Source of the DNA: CAZDAW01 sp964503685
Lineage (GTDB): Bacteria > Chloroflexota > Anaerolineae > Anaerolineales > Anaerolineaceae
Assembly (NCBI GenBank): GCA_964503685.1
Contig: CAZDAW010000014.1
Coordinates: 1-49,002 of the forward strand
Length of the DNA stretch: 49,002 nucleotides
Direction of reading: 5' to 3'
Shown: positions 8,235 to 15,313 of the stretch, one piece after another
Layout: the number at the start of each line of letters is the position of its first letter
Numbering within the stretch: position 1 is the first letter of the stretch
The notes under the pieces: generated by a model
What the model was told of the DNA's origin: nothing
Seen by the model: only the letters and a program-made list of their open reading frames with translations
Databases searched by the model: none
Position numbers and translations under genes: made by a program

Positions 8235-9218
8235 ATGTTCCCACGAAATCTATTCAAATACGCTGTTTCATATTGCCTTATCAGTTATCTCATCCTGACA
8301 TCTACCCTGGGAGCTTGTTCATCAACAGCTATCACACCTGTCGCCAATCAATCTCACCCACAAGAATTAACACGTTACTACACACCAACAGAATCGCAAA
8401 CGCCTACAAACGCCCCTACCATCACACCCGCGCCCACAGCCACACCGACGCCCCTGATCCATGAAGTGAAAGCAAATGATGTAATGGGCAAGATAGCTCT
8501 TCTATATGGGGTCAGCATAGAAGCAATTATGACTGCTAACCCGAAAATCGATCCAGCCGCGATGAGCATTGGCGCTAAACTAATTATTCCAGCAGCGCAA
8601 AAGACACCTGACAGTTCCAACTTTACCCCAACGCCGCAACCCATCGCTATCTCCAATCCCGTTTGCTATCAGATGCCTGATAGCGGTGTACAGTGTTTTT
8701 TGCTCGCCATAAATAACGAATTAGATGCAATCGAAAATGCATCTGCCAGAATAACTCTGCTAAACTCAAAGGGAGAAGTTATCAAGGAACAAATCGCTAC
8801 ATCCCCCCTCAATTTTATACCAGCCGGCGAAGCTCTTCCATTAATCACTTATTTTTCACCCCCAATTCCAACCAATTTTAATGCGATAGGTGAATTAATT
8901 ACTGCCTTTTTAGTGGAAAAAAATGATAAACGTTACCTGCCTGGTTCAACCGAAGATTTACAAATCGCAATTTCAGAAGATGGAACGCGCGCCCATCTCA
9001 CCGGGAAAGTGTCATTCACCAGTGAGAACACAGAAATAAACAGTATATGGATTCTCGCAAGCGCATACAATAAAAAAGGGGAAATTATTGGCGTACGAAA
9101 ATGGGAATCCGACACAGCTTTATCAGGGAAAGATAGTCGCCCTTTCGATATGATGGTTTACAGTTTGGGGCCTGCGATCGCGCAGGTCAAGGTTCTGGTT
9201 GAAGCCCACCCACAATAA
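8235..9218 (+). CDS. LysM-domain lipoprotein
   Basis: 327 residues. An N-terminal signal peptide with a lipobox (STLGAC, Cys at about residue 28) predicts a membrane-anchored exported lipoprotein. A Thr/Pro linker (about 50-72) leads to one LysM domain (about 74-120, HEVKANDVMGKIALLYGVSIEAIMTANP... IGAKLIIP), expected to bind peptidoglycan. The remaining 200 residues look beta-rich, with a paired layout around CYQMPDSGVQCFLLAINNE and ARITLLNSKGEV that recalls a FxLyD/DUF3426-type fold for cell-surface proteins; that part is a guess. It is divergent from the TPR gene and convergent with the repeat lipoprotein at 9221, from which only two bases separate it. Confidence 0.85.
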   Translation: MFPRNLFKYAVSYCLISYLILTSTLGACSSTAITPVANQSHPQELTRYYTPTESQTPTNAPTITPAPTATPTPLIHEVKANDVMGKIALLYGVSIEAIMTANPKIDPAAMSIGAKLIIPAAQKTPDSSNFTPTPQPIAISNPVCYQMPDSGVQCFLLAINNELDAIENASARITLLNSKGEVIKEQIATSPLNFIPAGEALPLITYFSPPIPTNFNAIGELITAFLVEKNDKRYLPGSTEDLQIAISEDGTRAHLTGKVSFTSENTEINSIWILASAYNKKGEIIGVRKWESDTALSGKDSRPFDMMVYSLGPAIAQVKVLVEAHPQ

Positions 9219-9220
9219 AC

Positions 9221-10681
9221 CTATGGATTGCCCCAGATAATATAACTTTCTTCAACACAAATTGGAGAGTTTCCCGGATCATTCAGGCACACTTTATAAA
9301 TGATCATTGACCCGTTCTTTGCCTGCAACGGTGGAAGCTCAAAAGTAGTATATCCTTTTTGATCTGTGGGTGGATAGATATATGTGGTTAATGTGCCATC
9401 CGGCAAACGTACTGTCAAAGTGGGCTCAAAATTCGGAAGAGGATTGCTGGTATCCTCATCCCAAATTTGTACACTGATGACCTGTTTCTGGTTGGAATCA
9501 ATTTTGGGATATTCTTCCCATACCTTCAAACGAAGAGTCTCTTTATGCGTTAAGTCAACCTCATTATTAGTTTGTATAATAACCGATTGATGCATTTCAT
9601 AATATTCTTTACCTAAATGAGCAGGTTGAATCTGTTTATCGAGTGTTTCTCCTGGAAAGAAATCAAGACATATATTCTTAAAACATTGACGATATACCTG
9701 TTCATAAGGGTAAATTTCTGTAATTGGTGTACCTGAAATAACCAGCCCACCATGTTGATTGATAAAATCAACAAATATCCGGGGAACATTATGGCCCAGG
9801 TTACCATCAATTGGATAGAAAACCATTCGAGGGTCATCAATTTGTTGAACAAGTGAAGTGGCCCCGACTCCCAAAATTTCTGGAAGGGGTCGAAGTTGAA
9901 AATATTGTAAATTCTGAGGATCAGTAATTACTACTATATTTTCATACACCTGCTCCAGATACCCGTCTGCTGTTTTATGTGGACTACCTAGCGGCAGTCC
10001 AGTTAATGCCTGGCCCAGTCCTTCTGTAATCGGTGCAAATGGTTGTGGATAAGAAGGAGCGTTTGAAATAATTCCATTTTCATCTCTCATGTGTCGGCAA
10101 TACTGATCACATTTCCATGCTCCGTACTCCAGTAAACCGACCTGGTTACCCCGATTGCCATCTTGCTGATAAAAACCCAGGTTTGTAAAATATTGCTCAA
10201 ATCTTTCATGTTTAGGATTATAACGTATCTGGGTAAGCGGTCGTCCAACGAAACGAGCCCCTCCCAAAGAATCATAAAGCGCCACAAAATCCGGGTAAAT
10301 AATATATCCATCAACGACCCGATTGCCCGGTAAACTTGAATTCGTGATAGGTGGATCGCTGATTCCCATCTCACTTCCTAAAGGGGCTAATGCAAATTGT
10401 TGATTAGAACTGCGCGAGGCATCATATTCCATTAAGCAGTTCTCTGTGTATTGATATTTAATATTCTCATTTTCAAACATTGAGCTTATAGCAACCCCTA
10501 ACACCTCTTCTCCCCCCAAGTGTGCATAAAACTCACGAAAAACTGGATTTACTTCATAAGTTCCGTCAGGTAATTTGGGTTGCCCATTAATTACGGGTTT
10601 TGATGAACAAGCAGAAATAATACCTGCGATTATCACCCACAACACAATGAGAAATAACCGACTAAATCTGCTTGACCACAT
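9221..10681 (-). CDS. Lipoprotein with four LGFP-like repeat modules and a C-terminal Ig-like domain
   Basis: 486 residues. The N-terminal signal and lipobox (GIISAC, Cys 25) predict a lipoprotein. I see four related modules of about 45-55 residues. Module 1 is at 44-90 (FREFYAHLGGEEVLGVAIS), module 2 at 128-175 (FVALYDSLGGARFVGRPLT), module 3 at 215-270 (ITEGLGQALTGLPLG) and module 4 at 298-345 (FVDFINQHGGLVISGTPIT). Each has the pattern F-x-x-[FY]-x(5)-GG-x(4)-G-x-[PA]-[IL] followed by an aromatic strand with Q-x-[FY]. This resembles LGFP-type repeats of surface proteins. Residues 380-486 look like a beta-sandwich (Ig-like) domain. A binding role outside the cell is inferred; the ligand is unknown. 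The start ATG 10681 has AGGG seven bases upstream. Confidence 0.8.
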   Translation of the reverse strand: MWSSRFSRLFLIVLWVIIAGIISACSSKPVINGQPKLPDGTYEVNPVFREFYAHLGGEEVLGVAISSMFENENIKYQYTENCLMEYDASRSSNQQFALAPLGSEMGISDPPITNSSLPGNRVVDGYIIYPDFVALYDSLGGARFVGRPLTQIRYNPKHERFEQYFTNLGFYQQDGNRGNQVGLLEYGAWKCDQYCRHMRDENGIISNAPSYPQPFAPITEGLGQALTGLPLGSPHKTADGYLEQVYENIVVITDPQNLQYFQLRPLPEILGVGATSLVQQIDDPRMVFYPIDGNLGHNVPRIFVDFINQHGGLVISGTPITEIYPYEQVYRQCFKNICLDFFPGETLDKQIQPAHLGKEYYEMHQSVIIQTNNEVDLTHKETLRLKVWEEYPKIDSNQKQVISVQIWDEDTSNPLPNFEPTLTVRLPDGTLTTYIYPPTDQKGYTTFELPPLQAKNGSMIIYKVCLNDPGNSPICVEESYIIWGNP

Positions 10682-10869
10682 ATAATACCCTGGTTTTATC
10701 CTCGATGAAATCGTTCAAACAAATTGATAACAATAAGCATCGTCGTTATTTCCAGACTCAGCTTCCATGCCAAAACTATATAATTCCTTTAAACAAAATA
10801 CCAGCATATATAGATAATTTAAATTGTACTACCCCCACGGATAGGGGTTTCTTCTCATCATCTATTATC
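10682..10869 (-). other. Long 5' leader of the repeat lipoprotein gene
   Basis: From the promoter at 10870-10897 to the ATG at 10681 there are about 180 nt without a convincing gene. It contains a small hairpin (ACCCC / GGGGT near 10831-10849) and AT-rich sequence. I do not recognise a known riboswitch. An 82-codon plus-strand frame here has no protein-like character. Confidence 0.4.
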
Positions 10870-10897
10870 ATTATAACCATTTTTGAGTCAAGGTCAA
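10870..10897 (-). promoter_or_regulatory. Sigma70-type promoter upstream of the repeat lipoprotein
   Basis: Minus strand TTGACC (10892-10897), 16-nt spacer, perfect TATAAT (10870-10875). Confidence 0.65.
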
Positions 10898-11172
10898 TGG
10901 GGCAATACAAAAAAAATTAATCCCGGTTCAAATTTTTAGTAGTCCGCCAGAAATGGACATAAACGAATAGCCTTCGCAGATACCAATAAGTGATCCAGTA
11001 TTGTTGTCAACAATAATCCGCCCTGACCAATTCTATTACCCTTTGGTAACCACACGATTCAGTAATTACTTTCCGAAATAATCAAAACAGCAACCAGTTC
11101 TTCAATCCCTCTTATATAAATAAATTGCTGGTAATATTCAAGTGTTAACAGGATACTCGTGTAACAATAAAA
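10898..11172. other. Intergenic region without recognised feature
   Basis: About 275 bases between the lipoprotein promoter and the terminator of the SPFH gene. I see no open frame with protein-like composition, no tRNA and no repeat. Confidence 0.5.
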
Positions 11173-11196
11173 TGGGCAGGTAAATCTGCCTGCCCA
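11173..11196 (-). terminator. Terminator of the SPFH-protein transcript
   Basis: Stem TGGGCAGG / CCTGCCCA with an 8-nt loop; on the minus strand it is followed by TTTTATTG. It closes the long minus-strand cluster that starts with fprA. Confidence 0.8.
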
Positions 11197-11240
11197 TAGC
11201 TTCTCTCAAAAATCTATTTACGACCATCGTCCCAGCAGTT

Positions 11241-12284
11241 TTATGGCGCCGTTTCAGATTGCTGGGTTACTGTCGTTTCACTATTGGGTAATGGAAACAC
11301 GAATGGTGAATTGCTGGGCAGAAGCATTGTCTCAATCGATGGAGATAACTTCGTAATATATTGATAGGTTAACAAATCAGGATGATCTTTGAGCGCATCA
11401 GCCAGCATTAGTAAAGCCTTCGCCTCTGCTTCTGCCTGAACCAGGCGAGCCTTGGCTTCACCTTCTGCTTTGATAACGGCGGCATCCGCAGCGCCCTGAG
11501 CTGTCTGACGGGCCTGTTCAGCCTCCTGCTTCTTTGATTCAACAACAAACCTGGCTTGCTGCGCCTGCTGCTCAGCAATTTGTTTTTGCTCTACTGAAGC
11601 AGCATATTCCGCCGAGAACGTAATATTCCGCAATACAAAATCCACCAGAATTAAGCCATTATCCTGTAATTTTTTAGCCATGGTTTCCTGGATAGACTGA
11701 GTGAGATCAAACCGTTTCGTGCTGACAACCTCTTCCACCTGATATTGCGAGACAGCATCGCGAATGACGCCGCGCGCCTGAGCACGCACCAGATCATTTC
11801 CATATCGATTTTGCCAATCAATATGCACCTTGACGACTTGATTAGGATCAATTGAATAAATAATAGAGGCATCCACATATATCTCCTGCCCATCGGCCGT
11901 CCGAGCTGCAATCGAATCGTCCCCTTCTATCTGCCCTTCTACAGGCGCTATCGACATGGTATAAGTCTGCTTTGAAATCGGGTAAACAATAACAGATTCA
12001 GCAAACGGTATCACCCAGCGCAAACCAGGGTCAAGAGCCTGTGGGCGATAACCACCTGGTGCAACCGCCGATATCACCACACCGCGTTCTTCAGGTTGGA
12101 TAAACACCATACCTGCACTGGCAGTTGTCAATACAATAGCAACAACCACCATAATGATCACTGTGGTTGTCGCATTTTTAATCGGTTGATTACGCGATGC
12201 CCGAATAACGGCCAATGCAACCAAAACGATTGCAACCAACCACGACAACATGGCAATACCCTTAAATAAACTGGCAATATTCAT
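11241..12284 (-). CDS. SPFH/band 7 (prohibitin-family) membrane protein
   Basis: 347 residues. Two N-terminal hydrophobic segments (about 10-28 and 40-62) precede an SPFH domain (about 62-240; GMVFIQPEERGVV, GLRWVIPF, FVLRNITFSAEYAASVEQKQIAEQQ). A charged Ala/Glu/Gln-rich coiled coil follows (about 235-295). Prohibitin-type proteins form large membrane rings that organise microdomains or hold proteases such as FtsH in check. No NfeD partner gene is next to it, which favours the prohibitin rather than the flotillin/YbbK type. ATG 12284 has a strong AAGGAGGA site. It lies 75 bases after dtd on the same strand and may have its own transcript start; the link to translation genes looks like chance. 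Confidence 0.88.
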   Translation of the reverse strand: MNIASLFKGIAMLSWLVAIVLVALAVIRASRNQPIKNATTTVIIMVVVAIVLTTASAGMVFIQPEERGVVISAVAPGGYRPQALDPGLRWVIPFAESVIVYPISKQTYTMSIAPVEGQIEGDDSIAARTADGQEIYVDASIIYSIDPNQVVKVHIDWQNRYGNDLVRAQARGVIRDAVSQYQVEEVVSTKRFDLTQSIQETMAKKLQDNGLILVDFVLRNITFSAEYAASVEQKQIAEQQAQQARFVVESKKQEAEQARQTAQGAADAAVIKAEGEAKARLVQAEAEAKALLMLADALKDHPDLLTYQYITKLSPSIETMLLPSNSPFVFPLPNSETTVTQQSETAP

Positions 12285-12359
12285 TGGAGTCCTCCTTTAT
12301 CATATTCAGTACGCACTGATTCACTTAAATTATGGGGATACTCTTTATGCATAAAAATA

Positions 12360-12797
12360 TTAAAGCTCAAGCCAAATCGTCATTGGGCCATCGTTAGCGA
12401 TATCAACCAGCATTTCAGCGCCAAACTCTCCCGTTTGAGTTGGTACACCCTGCTCAATGAGTGAATGGACAAATCGGTCAACCAATAACCGCGCGGCGTC
12501 AGGCGGGGCGGCATCTGTAAACGAAGGGCGGCGACCCTTACGGGTATCAGCATAGAGGGTAAATTGCGACACAACAATAGCCTCACCACCAACATCCAAA
12601 ATCGAGCGATTTGTTTTACCATCTTCGTCTTCAAAAATCCGCAAGAAAGCTACTTTTTCTGCCAATGGTTGAACTTGTACCTCGGTATCACCTACACCAA
12701 TACCTAACAGAATGACCAGACCTTTAGATATTTCAGCGATTATGCGTCCATCAACTGTGACACGCCCATGTTTAACCCGCTGTAAAAGTGCACGCAT
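12360..12797 (-). CDS. dtd: D-aminoacyl-tRNA deacylase
   Basis: 145 residues, the usual size. The enzyme hydrolyses D-aminoacyl-tRNAs and glycyl-tRNA-Ala so that they do not enter translation. The two family signatures are present: SQFTLYADTRKGRRPSF around residues 77-93, and NDGPMT near residue 137 carrying the cross-subunit Gly-Pro motif (usually NDGPVT). It starts 8 bases after the trpS stop, so it is cotranscribed with that synthetase. Pairing a chirality proofreader with an aminoacyl-tRNA synthetase is functionally sensible. Confidence 0.96.
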   Translation of the reverse strand: MRALLQRVKHGRVTVDGRIIAEISKGLVILLGIGVGDTEVQVQPLAEKVAFLRIFEDEDGKTNRSILDVGGEAIVVSQFTLYADTRKGRRPSFTDAAPPDAARLLVDRFVHSLIEQGVPTQTGEFGAEMLVDIANDGPMTIWLEL

Positions 12798-12805
12798 AAG
12801 AAACT

Positions 12806-13792
12806 CTATGGCAATCCGATGGCAGCTTTCACTTCTGAAATTGTCTGCGCGGCAATCTCGCGCGCTCGCGCTGCACCATCATCAAGGATTTCCCATACAT
12901 GATCCGGATCTTTATCAAATTCTGCGCGGCGCGAGCGGAAAGATTCCAGGTTGGCGTTTAAATTTTTAGCATATAGCTTCTTACAATCCACACAACCGAT
13001 CCCAGCTTGGCGACATTCGATATTAATCATCTTTACTTCTTCAGCAGAAGAGAAAATTTTATGCATCGAAAAAACATTACATATATCCGGATTACCTGGA
13101 TCAGTACGGCGCTGCCGCTGTGGATCAGTCACCATAGTGAGAACCCGTTTAGTTGTTTCTTCAGGAGTGGCGGCAATTTCAATATGGTTATCCAGGCTCT
13201 TGCTCATCTTTTGCGCACCATCAATTCCAAGCACCTTTGGCACTTCGGTCACTTTAATCTGCGGTTCTACCAGGACATTCGTATTATAACGATAGTTAAA
13301 CGAGCGCACCGTTTCGCGGGCAAACTCAAGATGTGGCGCCTGATCCAGTCCCACCGGAACCAAATCTGCTTTATATAATGCAATATCTGCCGTCATCAAC
13401 ACCGGATAACCCACAAGTCCGTAATTAACATTATGCGGTTGATACCGGACTTTTTCTTTGAATGTGGGTAAATCTGTTAACTTACCCAAAGGCGTAACCA
13501 TTGACAGATAAGTGTGTAATTCCATGACTTGTGGAACATGGGATTGGACAAAAACAATCGCATCATCAGGACGGATACCAGCCGCCAACCAATCCAATGC
13601 CATTTCATACGTATTATCACGTAATTCCCGGGTTGTTTCCATCGTTGTTAATGCATGAACATCAACAATCGAATAGACACATTCATAATCATCCTGCAAC
13701 GCAACATAATTCTTAATCGCACCCAGGTAATTACCCAGATGCTGACGCCCTGTGGGGCGCGCCCCAGAAAAAACGCGACCTTTCTTTGACAT
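12806..13792 (-). CDS. trpS: Tryptophan--tRNA ligase
   Basis: 328 residues, the standard bacterial TrpRS length. This class I synthetase charges tRNA-Trp. The HIGH-like motif is ARPTGRQHLGNYLG (residues 11-24), and KMSKS is perfect at residues 195-199 (GAQKMSKSLDN). The tryptophan pocket region VLMTADIALY and VPVGLDQAPH are typical. Its ATG shares a base with the stop of the upstream SelW-like gene (TAATG), so translation of trpS may depend on ribosomes finishing that small gene, including reading its UGA. No T-box or trp-sensing leader is evident. Confidence 0.97.
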   Translation of the reverse strand: MSKKGRVFSGARPTGRQHLGNYLGAIKNYVALQDDYECVYSIVDVHALTTMETTRELRDNTYEMALDWLAAGIRPDDAIVFVQSHVPQVMELHTYLSMVTPLGKLTDLPTFKEKVRYQPHNVNYGLVGYPVLMTADIALYKADLVPVGLDQAPHLEFARETVRSFNYRYNTNVLVEPQIKVTEVPKVLGIDGAQKMSKSLDNHIEIAATPEETTKRVLTMVTDPQRQRRTDPGNPDICNVFSMHKIFSSAEEVKMINIECRQAGIGCVDCKKLYAKNLNANLESFRSRRAEFDKDPDHVWEILDDGAARAREIAAQTISEVKAAIGLP

Positions 13793-14043
13793 TATTTTCT
13801 TCCTTCCTCTAAATATTTTCTAAACAATCCCATTACTTCACCAGGATCAGCATGCCGACCCGTTTTAAGTTTAGAATAGATCAATTTTTCGTCCACGACA
13901 ACCTCGTAACGTCCGCCATCAGAGGGAATCAAGGTTAACGATTCAATAATCGATTCATGGTTTTTCAGCAGTTCCACCGCCAAACTGACGGCTTTATCTG
14001 TGTAATGTCAGACAGCACAATAAGTAATAGAAATTTTATGCAT
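13792..14043 (-). CDS. SelW-like (Rdx family) selenoprotein with in-frame UGA
   Basis: 83 residues if UGA at 14010-14008 is read as selenocysteine. The frame runs from ATG 14043, which has a strong GAGGTGA ribosome site six bases upstream. It begins MHKISITYCAVU and continues after the UGA as HYTDKAVSLAVELL. The redox motif C-A-V-U (residues 9-12) sits exactly where Rdx/SelW/SelT/SelH proteins carry CxxC or CxxU. The rest fits the family, including GGRYEVVVDEKLIYSK and GRHADPGEVM. Sequence after the UGA is fully open for 71 codons to TAA and overlaps the trpS start by one base. UGA is used as an ordinary stop elsewhere in the window, so it is not reassigned genome-wide. The protein is probably a small thioredoxin-fold redox protein. 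Conventional gene finding would start at a TTG at 13983 and lose the active site. The alternative is a Cys codon mutated to stop. Confidence 0.8.
13979..13992 (-). promoter_or_regulatory. Candidate bacterial SECIS hairpin loop
   Basis: On the minus strand, starting 15 nt after the UGA, GCC-GUCAGUUU-GGC can form a short stem with a GU-containing loop. A weak outer stem (CAG / CUG) can extend it. The distance is within the range expected for bacterial SECIS elements, but the inner stem is only 3 bp and bacterial SECIS are poorly conserved. Confidence 0.4.
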
Positions 14044-14110
14044 GGATTATCACCTCATCTCAGAAAATCTCGGATTCAAATTATGAAACCAATTCCGATT
14101 TATCATAAAA

Positions 14111-14119
14111 ATTATAACA
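14111..14119 (-). promoter_or_regulatory. Extended -10 promoter before the SelW-like gene
   Basis: TGT-TATAAT on the minus strand within the 81-base gap between the HEAT gene and the SelW-like gene. There is no clear -35. It could allow selW-trpS-dtd expression apart from fprA. Confidence 0.45.
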
Positions 14120-14124
14120 TCTAA

Positions 14125-14868
14125 TTATTGCGCCCTAAGATTTGCCACCCAGACTGGATCAACTTGAATCAACCGCTTCTTGCCAAGATTCTCGCGAACG
14201 ATCCACCGAATATCACGATCTGTATTTGTTGCCCATTTTTCCAGCATGGGCTTTCCTTCTTCTGGCAGCGCGGCAACAGCCACACTCCAACAATAACCGA
14301 GAGCCACTTTCAATACCCTGAAATCTTCGCGCTTCCGATCTTCGATTTGGAGAAGCGATCTCGTTGCATCATCCAATAGTTGAAGCACTTCAAAAGCGTA
14401 CTCGGATTTTTTCAATAGCGCGGGGTGACATAATGCCGCAAGAGCCGCTCTTTTAACCATCAGAGAATCCTGACACCAACACTTCATTTCATCTAGGAGA
14501 ACGCACATATCTTGATGCCCCCAGCGCTCCAACGCCATAACCACGCCCTCACGGACTCGCCATCGAGAATCTGAAGCATAATTTCGGAGGATGCTCAAAA
14601 CCTCGTATTGTCCCTCACACAACATTTTACCCAGACCCACAACGCCGCAGACGGTTAGAAATAATTCGGGGGAATTTACCGGCGCCCGTATAACATCATC
14701 TGAAGCCAAATAGTGTAAAAACAATTCACTATTTCCCTCTTCGACCACCGCCTGCAGTAGCTCCAGATTCGCTCGCGGACCAGGCAGACCAGATTCTTGC
14801 AATAAATAGGCATCCCAATCAGTCAATTCAGTTAATTTCTCACGATATTGGGTTATTTTTTTCGTCAT
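14125..14868 (-). CDS. HEAT-repeat protein, function unknown
   Basis: 247 residues, wholly helical in appearance, with recurring HEAT/armadillo-type helix pairs, for example YASDSRWRVREGVVMALERWG (residues about 98-118) and CQDSLMVKRAALAALCHP. The C-terminal RDIRWIVRENLGKKRL matches the R-W-x-V-R-x-x-x-x-K signature common in DNA-alkylation-repeat/HEAT-like proteins. No catalytic motif is seen. It begins in an ATGA overlap with the upstream PUA/EVE-like gene, so the two are translationally coupled and probably act together. A scaffold or nucleic-acid-related role is plausible but unproven. Confidence 0.75.
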   Translation of the reverse strand: MTKKITQYREKLTELTDWDAYLLQESGLPGPRANLELLQAVVEEGNSELFLHYLASDDVIRAPVNSPELFLTVCGVVGLGKMLCEGQYEVLSILRNYASDSRWRVREGVVMALERWGHQDMCVLLDEMKCWCQDSLMVKRAALAALCHPALLKKSEYAFEVLQLLDDATRSLLQIEDRKREDFRVLKVALGYCWSVAVAALPEEGKPMLEKWATNTDRDIRWIVRENLGKKRLIQVDPVWVANLRAQ

Positions 14869-15290
14869 TTTTTGACCCTATTAATATCTTCCACAGGCAG
14901 CCAATCATCCATATTACTAAAACCACTTTTATCAATTGGAAATGGGACGACTTTTACAACATCCCTGACTTCAATCAAGACCAAATACCGTTTCCCGGCC
15001 CAGCGTGCTATTTGTTGTGATGTTAATTGCAATTTATTCTGGTTCATCTCAATCAGTTTTTTTGATTCTTCTTCTGATAATTTCCCTGAATTCAAAACAT
15101 TTGCAACAACTCCCCGCCCGCATATAAAACCACTGGCATCGTTTTCAATGAAATATAGAGTATCACCAGAATTAACCCTCTCATAAGGGATCTTGCGGCC
15201 TGTTGCACCGCGTATGATCATCTTCTTGGAGCTATCTAACAACCCGGCAAATTCTTTCGCCTTTGAATCTAAATACACAACATGATCCAT
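14865..15290 (-). CDS. PUA/EVE-like domain protein
   Basis: 141 residues, one compact alpha/beta domain. GDTLYFIENDASGFICGRGVV early in the protein and KRYLVLIEVRDVVKVVPF later match the beta-barrel pattern of the PUA-like superfamily (EVE/ASCH type), which usually binds modified bases in DNA or RNA; the assignment is by eye. It starts 23 bases after fprA ends and overlaps the HEAT gene by four bases (ATGA). The coupling with a HEAT protein suggests a two-part nucleic-acid-binding unit. The biological role is unknown. Confidence 0.65.
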   Translation of the reverse strand: MDHVVYLDSKAKEFAGLLDSSKKMIIRGATGRKIPYERVNSGDTLYFIENDASGFICGRGVVANVLNSGKLSEEESKKLIEMNQNKLQLTSQQIARWAGKRYLVLIEVRDVVKVVPFPIDKSGFSNMDDWLPVEDINRVKK

Positions 15291-15313
15291 TTTATTTCCT
15301 CTATGGTCACAAT

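Noticed and set aside
10672..10920. 82-codon plus-strand open frame in the long intergenic region
   Set aside because: No ribosome site, low-complexity AT-rich composition, overlaps the lipoprotein start antisense, and a convincing minus-strand promoter lies inside it.
13792..13983. A 63-codon gene starting at TTG 13983
   Set aside because: It lacks a ribosome site and the family's redox motif; the frame continues upstream through one UGA to an ATG with a strong ribosome site, so the longer reading is preferred.
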